Shown: positions 49,543 to 61,800, counted from the stretch's first letter. The stretch: 64,000 nucleotides of DNA from Anthoceros angustus (GCA_010909165.1 VJWM01000220.1:1-64000), one strand, 5' to 3'. The notes: a model not told the origin generated them from the letters alone. Program-made: numbers and translations.

Positions 49543-50341
49543 TCAGTAGAGAGTCCCAATGTCCTTCATCTTGTACTTGGAACTAAGAGTGGTCTTCACT
49601 GTTGATAATAACTCCTGGCTATTAGTAGCAATTATGATGTCGTCCACATATAAAGCAATAATAACCAGCTTTCCATCTTTATGAGAAATATACATTCTCA
49701 TAATTACAACGAACAAAGCCAATCTCGATAAGGGTACCATCAATATCAACATACCACTTCAAAGGAGATTGCTTGAGTCCATAAATACACCTTAAGAGTC
49801 TACAAACTAAGTCCTTTGTTTTAGGATCTATAAACCCTTCGGGTTGTTCCATGTAAATTAGCTCCTCTAATTTACCATATAGAAAAGCAGTTGTAACATC
49901 CATTTGTTGTAAGTCTAAATCTAACTCAACTGCTAATGCTAACAAGTATCTTATAGTCTGCAACTTAACTACAGGCGAAAATGTTTCATGATAATCAACA
50001 CCCGGAACTTGGCTATATCCCTTTGCACACAAACGTGCCTTGTAACGTTCTACACTACCATCTGCTTTCAATTTAATGCGAAACACCCACTTACATTGTA
50101 TAGGCTTTCTACCATAAGGAAGCTTAACTAATTCCCAAGTATTATTTTCTATTAAACTATTATACTCGGACTGAATAGCTGCCTCCCACTTCTCCTTGTC
50201 AGGTCCAGACAAAGCCTCTTCACGTGTAGCAGGTTCAATAAGATCTGTGGCTGCTATGTAAGCTTGGACTAAAGAGGCATGTCCAGAAGTTAAAATATTG
50301 ACATCTAAACTAGGATCATTTTCTGAATTAGGTAAAGGCAA
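49543..50341 (-). pseudogene. Cop2-B reverse transcriptase
   Basis: Frame 49679-50341 (220 codons) covers most of RVT_2: N-S-L-I-E-N-N-T-W-E-L-V, I-Q-C-K-W-V-F-R-I-K, Y-K-A-R-L-C-A-K-G-Y-S-Q, the first catalytic motif M-D-V-T-T-A-F-L-Y-G, and C-I-Y-G-L-K-Q-S-P-L-K-W-Y. The second motif A-L-Y-V-D-D-I-I-I-A is in the overlapping frame 49543-49752 after one shift near 49690. The longest intact RT piece in the window. Confidence 0.9.
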
Positions 50342-51061
50342 CTAAAGAATTATTGTTTTGGGTGTTTGAAATGGGTGGTGCAAAACAGAGCAAACGGGCT
50401 CCAGGATGCTTGGGGCACATATTCTGTGCAAGGAGGAGGTCGCGTGACGGATGTGCGCCAGTGCACGCGAGGAGGCGCTTCCCTCCCTAGGTCTTTGTGT
50501 GTGCACCTTCAAGGTGATACTGGCTCAAGCCAGCTGGTGGTCTGCACGCAGGATCGGCGCGCAGCAGCGCTGAAGATGCTCGTGCATCCGACCAGCTGAA
50601 TTCCCGATGTCTTGGCCAAATCGTGAGGATCAGCGCTGCGGATGTGTGGGATTAAGCTGCGTGCGGCGGATTAGGCGAGGTGCTGGTTGAGCAGCTGGCA
50701 GGCCGGGAGGTCCGGGATCCGAGGAGGTGCGGGCCGTGCATGTGGAGTGGGTATCGAATGGGCGGCCCTTGTGCGGTGTGTGCGGTGCGCTCCCATGATC
50801 CTCGGACTCCCACTCAAGCCTGTTGGTCGAATCGCTCCCACTCACATCTCGCAAGGTCGAATCCAAAGGAATTGCAACCTTGCTGGATCTTCGGGCGTTG
50901 CGGGATGGTCCATTTCTCTCCCTCTGCGGCTCCACGTGCTCGTCAATAATCACACTCCTTGAATAAGTGACCACGAGTCTCGGGTTCACCAGCTTATATC
51001 CCTTGAGTCCTTCAAGATAGCCCACAAACAAAGATCTTGCTGGCCTTGTCGCCAAGCTTCC
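50286..51061. repeat. Cop2-B tandem duplication, unit 1
   Basis: 776 bp from gaagttaaaatattgac. Contains the RT start and the integrase C-terminus (frame 50630-51055, K-G-Y-K-L-V). Repeats at 51062. Confidence 0.88.
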
Positions 51062-51821
51062 GAAGTTAAAATATTGACATCTAAACTAGGATCATTTTCT
51101 AAATTAGGTAAAGGCAACTAAAGAATTATTGTTTTGGGTGTTTGAAATGGGTGGTGCAAAACAGAGCAAACGGGCTCCGAGGATGGATTGGGGCACATAT
51201 TCGTGTGCAAGGAGGAGGTCGCGTGACGGATGCGCCAGTGCGGCCGCGAGGGCGCTTCCCTCCCTAGGTCTTGTGTGCACCTTCAAGGTGATACTGGCTC
51301 AAGCCAAGCTGAGTGTGCGCGTCCCTTGGAGCGGCGCTGCAGCGCTGAGGAAGATGCTCGTGCATCCGACCAGCTGAATTCCCGATGTCATCGTGAGGAT
51401 CAGCCGCTGCGGATGTGTGGGATTAAGCGCTGCAGTGCGGATTGTAAAGGTCTGGTTGAGCAGGTGGTGCAGGAGTCAGGGATCGAGGAGGTGCGGGCCG
51501 TGCATGTGGAGTGGGTATGAATGGCCGGCCTTGTGCGGTGTGTGCGGTGTGCGCTCCCATGATCCTCGGACTCCCACTCGGGCACTGGTCATCGCTCCCA
51601 CTCACATGCAAGGTCGAATCCAAAGGAATTGCAACCTTGCAGATCTGCTAGTTCGAGACGTTGCGGGATGGTCCATTTCTCTCCCTCTGCGTATCAGATT
51701 GCTAAATCAATAATCACACTCCTTGAATAAGTGACCACCGAGTCTCGGGTTCACCGCTTATATCCCTTGAGTCCTTCAAGATATAGCCCACAGCATCTTG
51801 CTGGCCTTGTCGTCAAGCTTG
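51062..51821. repeat. Cop2-B tandem duplication, unit 2
   Basis: 760 bp. The joint word gaagtt is shared by the two natural ends (gaagttaaaa and gaagttgttt). Cop2-A has a single unit (about 12018-12785), so the duplication is later than the segmental duplication, or is an assembly error. Confidence 0.88.
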
Positions 51822-52670
51822 GAAGTTGTTTGGGAATGTGTGCATATGCAGTGCCTTGAAAATACGAAGATGCAGCATTGGGTTTCTGACGACCAGCCCT
51901 CATAAGGAGTGACACCAATGCAGGTTGGAAGTCGGTTCTTGATGTAAGTCGCCGTTGAAAATAGCTTCACAATATTTGTGAGATGTCTGTTCAGATGGCT
52001 CGAGCGGCTTCAACAAGCCATTGATGATGCTCGGCCCGTTTGAGCTTGAGAATAAGGTACACTTCTGCATGATTATGCCTCGAGTTGCACAGATGTGCAA
52101 AGGCACCAGCTACGAACTCCCCTCCACCATCTCAGACGCACTTTTCAGCTTGACATTAAGTTGTCGTACCATGTTAATATACTCAAGAAATGTCTGCACT
52201 TATGCCGTAGAAAATATGTGTGAGTCATTCGGTGGCGTCGCCCACAATAGGCATGAAATAAAGGGGTGATTAAAAGAAGCAATCGGCATAGGACCACATA
52301 GGTCTGTGGACCGATTCTAATGGATGTTGCTCGTGTTGCAGGACCAAGAGGATAGGGGCTACACGGCTCTTGGCATACACACATGATTCACAAAATGGCA
52401 AAGGAGACAAGGGTAGGGATTCGAGCATTGCTTTTGGTGAGAGTTACCAACTTACGTGAGTTAACATGTGCTAGCCTATGGTGCCATAGCGCAGTTGCTT
52501 AGGCTGAGTTAAATTGGCAATGTTAGTTGGGGTGTTGACAGATCTATCCTGTATGGGTCATTGAAGGTCGACCAATGCAGACATGACACACTAGGAGGAC
52601 TAATCGTGTCTGGATCATGCAGTGTCTCCAAAGAAATGAACGTTGTACTCATTTGATATTGTAAGTCTAC
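51822..52670 (-). pseudogene. Cop2-B integrase core and pre-integrase domain
   Basis: Second copy of 12786-13620. Pieces readable on the minus strand include Y-I-K-N-R-L-P-T (about 51950) and N-G-L-L-K-P-L-E near 52020, in several frames. More broken than Cop2-A. Confidence 0.6.
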
Positions 52671-52673
52671 GAA

Positions 52674-53850
52674 TCAAACTAAGTTCTTTGACATTTGTGG
52701 GACATGGTAAACATCCTCTAACTCGCCTCCTCGAGGACAACAAGAAGGCTCTTCCTTGTACTCAAGGCCACTATCATCACCAGCAATATGAAACCACCTG
52801 TTCACAAGGATGGTAAAGAAGAAGGACCTTGTGTGGCAAATATGAGATGAAGCACCACTATCAATGTACCATGTGGGTATCATTCTTGGAGGTAACCAAA
52901 TATACCTAAGAGTACTTGTGATTTTTTGCAATGTTTGTTGAAGGTGGTAATCCTCTCCTAGGCTCTCCAAATTTTTCTTACACTCTTTTTCGTAATGGTT
53001 TTCTACTTGGCACCAATGGGAGGCTCCTTTCCTCCTTGGTGCTGATGATAAAGATGGCCTGTTGTTGTAAGGAGGACGGCCTCGTCTGTCCTCGCCCCTC
53101 CCTCCTCCCAACCACAAAGAGAGCTCGACCTTGGGGTCAGAGCATTTGATGCCACCGCCACGTGTGGCTTCTTCCTCTATGAGAGCCCCAATTACTCAAG
53201 TGGTGAAATCAACCTTGCCCCTTTTGGCTGCAAGTTGTGCTTGTTTTATGACTCCATTTTGTGTCGCCTTGAAGGTACGATAATCGAAGAGAACTCAGCA
53301 AGGCTATGGTCGCTGAGCCTCACCAACGTCCCACAAGATGCCAATCGAGCCCGTCTGCTCGAACTTCTTTATGTGTTCGAAACGTTCACTTTCACCCATC
53401 TGCATTTGGTAAAATGCCTTTGTTGCATTTATTACACTCATTGCATCTACGTCGTAGAGTTGGTTCAGTTGGTCCATCGTGGTCGCTTCTACAGCCCCAC
53501 GTGATGAGCAAAGTGGTCCTATCAAGTCCAGATAAGATCACATTTCTTGCTTTTCTATCGGTCTTCTCCCATGCCGCTAAACTACCGATGTCTTTGGATT
53601 TGTTCCTCGCTGTGAGTTTGGGATAAGTGCCATCAATGACATCCATGGGTCATTGTCCTCAAGAATGGATCGCATACATGGACCAAATGTCGTAATCGAT
53701 CCCGAGAATCATCTTTTCCTTAAAATCAATCTTAATTGTATTGTTGATTGTTGTTGTGGAGTTATTTGTCGAGGCCATGTTTGAGGGTGGAGTAACATTT
53801 GTTGGAGGATATTTGATGTGTTTTGTACGTGTGGGTGACCACATCCGTGA
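52674..53850 (-). pseudogene. gag: Cop2-B gag, zinc knuckle and protease start
   Basis: Frame 52674-53117 carries a basic R-G-R-P-P-Y-N segment, the knuckle C-Q-V-E-N-H-Y-E-K-E-C, the protease W-Y-I-D-S-G-A-S-S-H-I with an intact Asp-Ser-Gly, and V-Y-H-V-P-Q-M-S-K-N-L. Gag starts MASTNNSTTT near 53790 (frame 53659-53844). 147 codons join knuckle and protease in one frame here, better than in Cop2-A. Confidence 0.82.
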
Positions 53851-54390
53851 TTTCTAACCAAATCCTAATCGGACTCTAGACCCGACAACTCACTAACAAG
53901 ATTGGACAACATGTTATCCATACATCGGATATTTGGTAAATTCCATCCTGTAGCTATTTTGACCTTTCTATTACGCCTTATGATTCAACCTTAAAAGTTG
54001 TGAGACCTTTGATCTAAATAGTGTAATGCCCTCGAGTTGGTTATTTCGATTGCCTTTGAGTGATCAACTTAATCAAGTTGGATGTCGCTAGACGGTGACA
54101 CTTCTCAAAGTTTTGAAGAAAAGCCCAAATGGACAGGATTCTATGGCCTCTATCCGTAATTCAAAGGCTCGTGGATTGATAACTAGTTTGTCTAGTCGAT
54201 GGTGGATTCCAATCTTGGAATACATCCGCAATGTCTAGGTGTAGGTCTGTAAATTTGTTGTACCCGATGAGGGTTTTTCTGATGGTAGGTAATCTTCAAT
54301 TATGTGCCCGTAAATTCTACCGTGCCATTGCTAGCTAGCATTTGAACAACATGCTACAAATTGACATCGAGATTGTATGGCTCGATACCA
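53851..54390 (-). other. Cop2-B 5' untranslated region
   Basis: Second copy of 14790-15382. Primer-binding site complement at 54379-54390. No gene. Confidence 0.55.
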
Positions 54391-54440
54391 TGTGAAGGCA
54401 CATGGATTTCACGGAAGCGTGAACAAAAGTGTATGAACTG

Positions 54441-54894
54441 GCCAGCCAGACCGCAAATTTTTGTCACACATCTAGCTAATGTTTAACGCTGAAATTCGAG
54501 ACATTTGTAGGTAGTACCCGGTAGGCTACACCGAAACTGTTCCGGAGTTACATCGGTAGTTGCCAACGAGGTTATCTACAGCCCTCTACACGCCACCGCT
54601 TCCCCTGCAAAGCACCAAAGGATTGCAAAGGCCTTGAACTCAAGCAAGAGGCCACAATCAGCGCTTCAGCTCCATTCGCCACTTTACAAAGCCCTTCCCG
54701 AGTGTACCCTGCAATAGAGACCTCCATGTCACCACATCCTTCATGCACGACCCCGTGGCTGCATCTTCCATTTCACGATTTGGCATACGAGGCGATTCGA
54801 ACCACTATTTTCCCTTGCACTCTTTCCACAAGATGTGAGTGCAGCGCCCGCCCACCTACGCTAGAGTGCATGCACGGACCTTCGACGGCAAGCT
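54441..54894 (-). pseudogene. PPR gene fragment (second copy)
   Basis: Matches 15428-15884. The minus strand shows damaged P-P-R landmarks (M-E-D-A-A, V-V-T-W-R). The outer part matches RING-unit 3' flank (ctggccagccag, catctagctaatgt). Cop3-B cuts it at the same base as in the first copy. Confidence 0.6.
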
Positions 54895-54899
54895 CATGT
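54895..54899. repeat. Cop3-B target-site duplication (CATGT)
   Basis: Equals 61475-61479. Same host site as Cop3-A, so both represent one ancestral insertion. Confidence 0.9.
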
Positions 54900-55071
54900 T
54901 GTGTGGCCGGTTACGTTTCGTGAAGCTCGTTTCTCCTTTTGTTTAGGGACGCTATATGAGCAGACGTGACTCTTCGCTCGCTCTTGTGTAATGCCTTTTC
55001 AGCTCATAATGAAACACACTACTCGTTGTTCTTCTCTGTGTCGTGTGTCCGGTCTAGATCGCTTTGGTTCA
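54900..55071 (+). repeat. Cop3-B 5' LTR
   Basis: 172 bp, TGTGTGGCCGGTTACG to TTTGGTTCA. Intermediate in length between the Cop3-A 5' LTR (163) and the 3' LTRs (178). Confidence 0.9.
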
Positions 55072-55083
55072 TGGTATCAGAGC
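55072..55083 (+). other. Cop3-B primer-binding site (perfect)
   Basis: TGGTATCAGAGC, the exact copia consensus complementary to plant initiator tRNA-Met, next to the 5' LTR. Confidence 0.92.
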
Positions 55084-55367
55084 ATACATCCTAGAGCATG
55101 CCAGGAATACATTACAAGACTGGACAGACTCTGACTCTGTGCCAGTTATACAAAAAACTCAATGGATAGAACACAAAAATTCTGTCCGGAATGCTCTGAG
55201 AAATTCAGACATTCTACTCAACATAGAAAATGGAAATGCAGACATTCTAGTCAACATTGACCATAAACTTCCAAACATAAACATCTTGGTGATCTAGCCC
55301 AATGGCTAATCAACCACAGCCCGTTTCTAGGGCATATTAGATTGATAAGCTAACTAGTGTCAATTAT

Positions 55368-56288
55368 CACACATGGGCAGGGCTAGAAATGCTCTTATTA
55401 AGAAATTCACTATATGTAGGCTCTGAAGCACTGACCAGCAGCAGTCATGCTGACCTACCGCTTGGCAACTCAAAGATGCACAAGCCATCCGACATACTCC
55501 CGCATGTAGGAGATAGATTAATCCCTATAATCAAGAGACTAACCACATCAAAACAAATGTGGGATAAACGCATCTACCTATGTAGAAAGCAAGATGGCCT
55601 TTAAGTTGCACGCCCAGAACAACTATCATCCCTAAAATTGGCGGAAGGAAATTGTCCTAGATTTTCTAGAGACATGGCAAGGGTCCTTAGATTCTTGCAT
55701 ATCCTCGTGTCTAACACTAGATGATGAAACACAAGTGATGCACCTTTTGAGAGCATTACCTCCTTCGTGGGAAACTTCATCATCAAACCAGAGTAGTGTA
55801 ATAGCTAATAATCCTTTAACCTTAACTACACTCATCAGGAGGATTATGCATGAGACTATCGAGACAAGGTAACACTATTTTCCAAAGACTCGAATACTAC
55901 TCCTCTCTTTGCAAGTGGTAGGAAACTGAATCAAACTAGTAAACCCTCTTCTACTTGGAGGAACTCACCGTCCTCCTCCTAATAATCCTGCGCATAAGAA
56001 CAAGACATGTCACTATTGTCAAAAACTAGGTCACATAGCACCGAATGTAGGAAAAGAAACGGACAAAGCCGCAGGATTCACAACCCTAATTCAGCACCAG
56101 CCTCGATTAACACCGCACAAGCCGGACAAGACCCTTCCACGCCTTCACCGCCTCGCTGGAAACTTGGATTCTAAACATCCTTCTCAAGACCTGTGGCTCC
56201 TGGGAGCAACAGAGCACATGTCACCTAGGAGGGATTGGTTTTCCAAGATACCTCTTTGCCTCCTCAACTGTCTACATGGGAGATAGCT
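55368..56288 (+). repeat. gag: Cop3-B duplication 1, unit 1 (gag-protease)
   Basis: 921 bp from cacacatggg. Carries gag middle (55600-55800), the zinc knuckle C-H-Y-C-Q-K-L-G-H (about 56007-56035) and a protease piece that has lost D-S-G (cctgggagca instead of ccttgacagtggagca). Confidence 0.88.
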
Positions 56289-57195
56289 CACACATGGGCT
56301 GCTAGAAATGCTCTTATTAAGAAATTTATGGCGTAGTAATGCTCAAGACACCAGCAGCAGGTCATGCTGACCTACCGCTTGGCAACTCAAAGATGCACAA
56401 GCCTGCTCCGACATACTCCCGCATGTAGGAGATAGATTAATCCCTATAATCAAAAGACTAACCACATCAAAACAAATGTGGGATAAAATCTACCTATGTA
56501 GAAAGCAAGATGGCCTTTAAGTTGCACGCCCAGAACAATTATCATCATCCCTAAAATTGGAAGGAAATTCAGTCCTAGATTTTCTAGAGACATGGCAAGG
56601 GTCCTTAGATTCTTGCATATCCTCGTGTCTAACACTAGATGATGAAACACAAGTGATGCACCTTTTGAGAGCATTACCTCCTTCGTGGGAAACTTCATCA
56701 TCAAACCAGAGTAGTGTAATAGCTAATAATCCTTTAACCTTAACTACACTCATCAGGAGGATTATGCATGAGACTATCGAGACAAGGTAACACTATTTCC
56801 AAAGACTCGAATACTACTCCTCTCTTTGCAAGTGGTAGGAAACTGGAATCAAACTAGTAAACCCTCTTCTACTTGGAGGAACTCACCGTCCTCCTCCTAA
56901 TAATCCTGCGCATAAGAACAAGACATGTCACTATTGTCAAAAACTAGGTCACATAGCACCGAATGTAGGAAAAAAACGGACAAAGCCGCAGGATTCACAA
57001 CCCTAATTCAGCACCAGCCTCGCTTAACACCGCAAAGCCGGACAAGACCCTTCCCTCGCTCTGCTGAAACTTGGATTCTAAACATCCTTCTCAAGACCTG
57101 TGGCTCCTGGGAGCAACAGAGCACATGTCACCTAGGAGGGATTGGTTTTCCAAGATACCTCTTTGCCTCCTCAACTGTCTACATGGGAGATAGCT
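56289..57195 (+). repeat. gag: Cop3-B duplication 1, unit 2 (gag-protease)
   Basis: 907 bp. Gag frame 56557-56790 reads L-D-F-L-E-T-W-Q-G-S-L-D-S and L-L-R-A-L-P-P-S-W. Protease Asp-Ser-Gly is lost as in unit 1. Join word cacacatgg. Confidence 0.88.
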
Positions 57196-57427
57196 CACAC
57201 ATGGCTGTTGGTAAGGAGTGGTAAAAGTGCAGCTTCAAAATCATGTAGCCTTCATAAAGAGGCGTCCCGCCGCTCCGCCGACACACAACAACTTGATTCA
57301 AGCTACTAGATCTCCAAACAGCAAGATTACCTTCACACATAAAGGTTGTCGATCTCCTTTAGACTCGCCTCCGGTTAGTGCAATTATTTTATCCTCAAAG
57401 TGGCAAGTTGTTTTATGTGGCTTGGGC

Positions 57428-58476
57428 ATCCCGCCCGAGTCACTAGGTTCAACAACCACCACACACGCTTAGTAACTAGATGCTACAACTACCTTATGGC
57501 ACTTACGCTTAGCCCACTTACATCTGCAGGCATGCGGATGTCCACAAAAATCTGGTTTTAGGGTTACCTCCTAAGTTAGGAGCTTTACCTCTATGTCCCG
57601 GGTCGTAGGCAAGCACGCCACCTTATCCAAGATCCCATACCAAAACATCCCGTGTCCTTGAGTTGGTACATGCGACCTTTGCGGACCGATGCGCAACTTT
57701 GTCGTGCAATTATACATGTTTGTCTTGCTAGATGATTTCACCATCGACACACCTTTATTTCCTCAAATACAAACCCGAGGCATTTCCCTTCAAGACATTC
57801 CAAGCTTATGCGAGAACCATCGACGTAAGATCAAGATTTTCATCGACAATGCGAGAACTTACCACACCAATTTTTGAGGGACATCTCCTCTCACACGGAT
57901 CCAACACCAAAGATCGTCCCATATTCACACCAACAATTGGGAAAGGCTGAGCCCATCGCTCCATTATGGACGGTGTCCAGCTCTACACCGCTAGCCTCCC
58001 AAATTATCTGTAGGCAGGCTGCTTGCTTTGCTATGTTCAAAATCTGTGGCACTTCCACGTGAAGACAAGACACCTTATGAAATGGAAGGCGGAAACCGAC
58101 GTCACCATCTTAGGATTTTTGGTCAGCCTACAAATATGTTCCGAATTTGCAAGAAATTGGACCCTCGATCCATCCCACTTATCTTTGTCGGATATGGAGA
58201 AGACGCTGTGTGAAAGGTTACCGGCTCTACAATCGCCACAACGCTTTTACTGGCTGTGAATGTCATCTTTGATGAAGCTTCTATTCAACGCTCCTCCTCG
58301 GGATCCTTCACGCAGCCAGTGATGACCACTCCTTCCTACTACCACCTATGCGGACGACGTCTTTCAACCGCCTCCCATTCCGTGCCCCCCACCCAGCAAT
58401 CCCTAACTTAGCGGCCGCCTTTACCACCCCTTCCCGCTCCCCCTCGATCCCTTACAACGGATGGCTTTACCACAAG
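57428..58476 (+). repeat. Cop3-B duplication 2, unit 1 (integrase)
   Basis: 1049 bp from atcccgcccgagtcac. Includes the pre-integrase L-W-H-L-R-L-A-H region, the integrase core in broken frames, K-T-P-Y-E near 58070 and I-F-V-G-Y-G near 58190. Confidence 0.88.
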
Positions 58477-59515
58477 ATCCCGCCCGAGTCACTAGGTTCA
58501 ACAACCACCACACGCTTAGTAACTAGATGCTACAACTACCTTATGGCACTTACGCTTAGCCCACTTACATCCGCAGGCATGCGGATGTCCACAAAAATCT
58601 GGTTTTAGGGTTACCTCCTAAGTTAGGAGCTTTACCTCTATGTCCCGTAGTCGTAGGCAAGCATGATGACCTTATCCAAGATCCCATACCAAAACATCCC
58701 GTGTCCTTGAGTTGGTACATGCGACCTTTGCGGACCGATGCGCAACTTTGTCGTGCAATTATACATGTTTGTCTTGCTAGATGATTTCGATCCATGGACA
58801 CACCTTTATTTCCTCAATACAAACCCGAGGCATTTCCTGCTTCAAGACATTCCAAGCTTATGCGAGAACCATCGGATGTAAGATCAAGATTTTCATCGAC
58901 AATGCGGGAGAACTTACCACACCAATTTTTGAGGGACATCTCCTCTCACACGGATCCAACACCAAAGATCGTCCCATATTCACCAACAATTGGGAAAGGC
59001 GAGTGCCCATCGCTCCATAATGGACGGTGTCCAGCTCTCACCTGCTAGCCTCCCAAATTATCTCGTGGCAGCTGCCTTGCGTTTGCTATGTTCAAAATCG
59101 TTGGCACTTCCACATTGAAGACAAGACACCTTATGAAATCCGGAAGAAACCGAGCGTCACCATCTTAGGATTTTTGGCTGCACCTACAAATATGTTCCTG
59201 CAAGAAATTGGACCCTCGATCCATCCCACTTACCTTTGTCGGATATGGCGGGTGTGAAAGGTTACCGGCTCTACAATCGCCACGAGCTTTTCGTTAGCTG
59301 TGAATGTCATCTTTGATGAAGCTTCCTCAAACGCTCCTCCTCGGGATCCTTCACGCGGTGCGATGACACCGCTCCTTCCTGTTACCACCTATGTGGACGA
59401 CGTCTTTCAACCGCCTCCCATTCCGGTCCCCACCCCGGCAATCCCTAACCCTGCGCTCCTTTACCACCCCTTCCCAGCTCCCCCTCCGACCCTTACCGGT
59501 GGCTTTACCACAAAG
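58477..59515 (+). repeat. Cop3-B duplication 2, unit 2 (integrase)
   Basis: 1039 bp. Frames 58781-59020 and 59027-59257 hold pieces of core and C-terminus. The join word atcccgcc is shared with the natural end at 59516 (agatccc). Confidence 0.88.
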
Positions 59516-60340
59516 ATCCCTTTCTGCCACAGGGGAATAGGACCAGATCCCATGTTCCCGAGCATGATGGATTTCAAGGACCGGATCCTAATGTTGCTGA
59601 GCCGATGGACTTCCATCTTGACAACACAACACGACGCCTACCCAAAGCAGAGGATTCCAAGTGTAAAATTTCATGATCTCTCCTTTGACAAATCCCAAGG
59701 CCTTTCGCACATGCTCTCTTTAGTGCCGACATTGTTCCTAAGGAAGCACTAAAGGACCCGAATCCAACTCCTGAAAGCAGACAGTGAATATCAATCCTTG
59801 GTTTCTAACAACATGGACCTTGGTTGATCCACGAAAGACAAAACATCGTGGGCAGCAAATGGGTCTTGAGAAAGAAGCACAACGCAGATGGCTCTCGCCG
59901 TTCAAGGCCGACTATAGCAAGAGGATTCACACAAAGAGTGGAGTCGACTACTCAATCCAGATCTTCAGCCCGGTAGTTAAACTCACCTCTCTTCGTGTGA
60001 TGATAGCCCTAGCTGCTCTATATGGTCTCGCTATACATCGCTTAGATGTGGAGACCGCGTTTCTTCATGGATTTTAAAAGAAGAAATCTACGTTCAAGCC
60101 TCCCGGATATGAAGTAAAGGCCAAGAGTCCAAGGTGTGCCTTCTTGAAAACACTCTATGGATCAAGCGATCTCAGGAAATGATACGAGCATCTACTTGGT
60201 ATTTACTCAGCTGGGTTATGTTAAAAATCTGTGGACTCTAGCGTCTTCACAAGAAATAGGGGCAACAGATGCTTATGATGGGTCTCTATGTAGATGACCT
60301 CATCATGGTTTCAAATGATGAAAAGTATTTAGCGGAGTGC
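59516..60340 (+). pseudogene. Cop3-B reverse transcriptase
   Basis: Frame 59784-60077 contains W-T-L-V-D-P, S-P-V-V-K-L-T-S-L and L-D-V-E-T-A-F-L-H-G (first catalytic Asp). L-Y-V-D-D-L-I-M-V-S-N follows at about 60283-60315 in another frame. Single copy in this element. Confidence 0.85.
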
Positions 60341-61261
60341 AAATCTGCTCTTGGAAAGAGTTCAAAATGACTGATAATGGGAGTATGTCATATTGTCTTG
60401 GTATTCAGGTCGTTCAGAATTCGTCTAGTCATACTATCACCTTGCATCAGGATACGTATGTTTCTAACTTACTGACCAAGTATGAAATGTCTAGCTGCAA
60501 ACCTGTAGACACACCCATGCAAACAGGCCCAAGACTAAGTAAGACTATGTCACCTCAAGTAGATGATGAAGCTGCTGAGATGCAATCAGTTCCGTATGCA
60601 GGCGTAGTAGGCAGTGTTCAGCATTTAGCTCAATACACTAGACCAGATATAGCGTGTCCTAATGGCCACGTTTCTCAGTTCCTGTCCAATCCTGGAAAGT
60701 TACATTGGGTAGCAGCTAAAAGAATCCTTAGATATCTTCAGCGAACGAGAACCCGTGGAATTCAGTACAAAGGAGGTCCTGATGCTGCAACCAAGCTTAT
60801 AGGTTGGACTGATGCAGACTATGCAGGCGATCCTCACTCTAGAAAATCCACAAGTGGTTACGTGTTCATGCTTGCAGGGGCCTGTGAGCTGGAAGTCGAA
60901 GAAACAAACCTCGATTGCACAGAGTTCAGCTGAATCTGAATATATTGCTGCTGCCTCAGCCGCCAAGGAAGGACTATGGATCGTTCAGCTACTTCGAGAC
61001 CTTGGTTACCCACAAGAAGGCCCTTTGGAATTAATGTGTGATAATACAGCTACCATTGCTCTCTCAAAAGATCTGAGGTTTCATGAGCGATCAAAACACA
61101 TAGAAGTAAGATATCATTTCCTCCGTCTCAAGGTGGACTTAGGAGCGCTAGTGTTGACGTACGTATCCACTGAAGACCAGCTAGCCGACATTCTCACCAA
61201 GCCTTTGGGGAAGATTAAACATGAGAGCTTCTGTTCAAGATTGGGACTCGTTGATTTGTGA
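60337..61261 (+). pseudogene. Cop3-B RT thumb and RNase H
   Basis: Frame 60337-60933 (198 codons) and frame 60812-61261 (149 codons) together cover thumb and RNase H, with W-T-D-A-D-Y-A-G-D, S-S-A-E-S-E-Y, C-D-N-T-A-T-I-A-L and D-I-L-T-K-P-L-G all present. Only the G-run at 60877-60880 (four G; five in Cop3-A) breaks the frame. From 60365 the sequence is identical to Cop3-A apart from this run. Confidence 0.92.
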
Positions 61262-61296
61262 TACACTGCTGTTTTAGATCATCTCGCTTCAAGGTG

Positions 61297-61474
61297 TGTG
61301 AAACTGGTTACGTTTTACGTGAAGCTCGTTTCTCCTTTTGTTTAGGGACGCTATATGAACAGACGTGACTCTTCGTTCTGCTCTTGTGTAATGCCTTTTC
61401 AGGCTCATAATGAAACACACTACTCGTTGTTCTTCTCTGTGTGTCGTGTGTCTGGTCTAGATCGCTTTGGTTCA
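61297..61474 (+). repeat. Cop3-B 3' LTR
   Basis: 178 bp, identical by eye to 21884-22061. Preceded by the purine stretch caaggtg. Confidence 0.9.
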
Positions 61475-61479
61475 CATGT

Positions 61480-61800
61480 AACATGGTCAGCCACAATTAG
61501 GCCCCTCCCGGTCCACTTGCCCATACACAACAAGCGCCTTTTGCCTCCAGTTCTCCATCATTGGGCATTACTCCAGTTCTCCGAATTTTGCATACATGTC
61601 CACCAGGCAGGTGCCCTTCTGAAGGTCTGTGCATGCACTGGTGCGTTACATCTTTGGAACGAGGACTGCAAGATAAAATACTGGTTGGTAACCGCCTCGT
61701 GAACAGGTGTGCCAAATTCGACGAAATGGAAGATGCACGCGGGGTTTTGACACTGCTTGGGCATGGAAGGACATGTAGAGCTCTTATTGCAGGTAGATGT
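61480..61800 (+). pseudogene. PPR gene fragment right of Cop3-B
   Basis: Plus-strand frames read L-L-K-V-C-A-C-T-G-A-L and L-Q-D-K-I-L-V-G-N-R-L-V-N-R-C-A-K-F-D, then M-E-D-A-R-G-V, a PPR repeat in the orientation opposite to the fragment at 54441-54894. The first copy lost most of it by deletion (22178-22184). Two PPR pieces thus face each other across Cop3. Confidence 0.65.

Larger units (their letters stand above)
48873..54440 (-). mobile_element. Cop2-B: copia retrotransposon with truncated 5' LTR and a 0.78-kb duplication
   Basis: Second copy of Cop2-A, same 5' LTR truncation (54391-54440 remains). It differs by a tandem duplication of 50286-51061 at 51062-51821. 3' LTR 48873-49076. Coding order on the minus strand: gag, pre-integrase, integrase, RT, RNase H. 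RT is open over 220 codons and better preserved than in Cop2-A. Confidence 0.88.
54900..61474 (+). mobile_element. Cop3-B: copia retrotransposon with two internal duplications
   Basis: 6.57 kb from LTR to LTR with CATGT target duplications and a perfect TGGTATCAGAGC primer-binding site. The gag/protease region (55368-56288) is repeated at 56289-57195, and the integrase region (57428-58476) at 58477-59515. The RT region is single, whereas Cop3-A doubles RT and keeps gag and integrase single. Confidence 0.92.
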
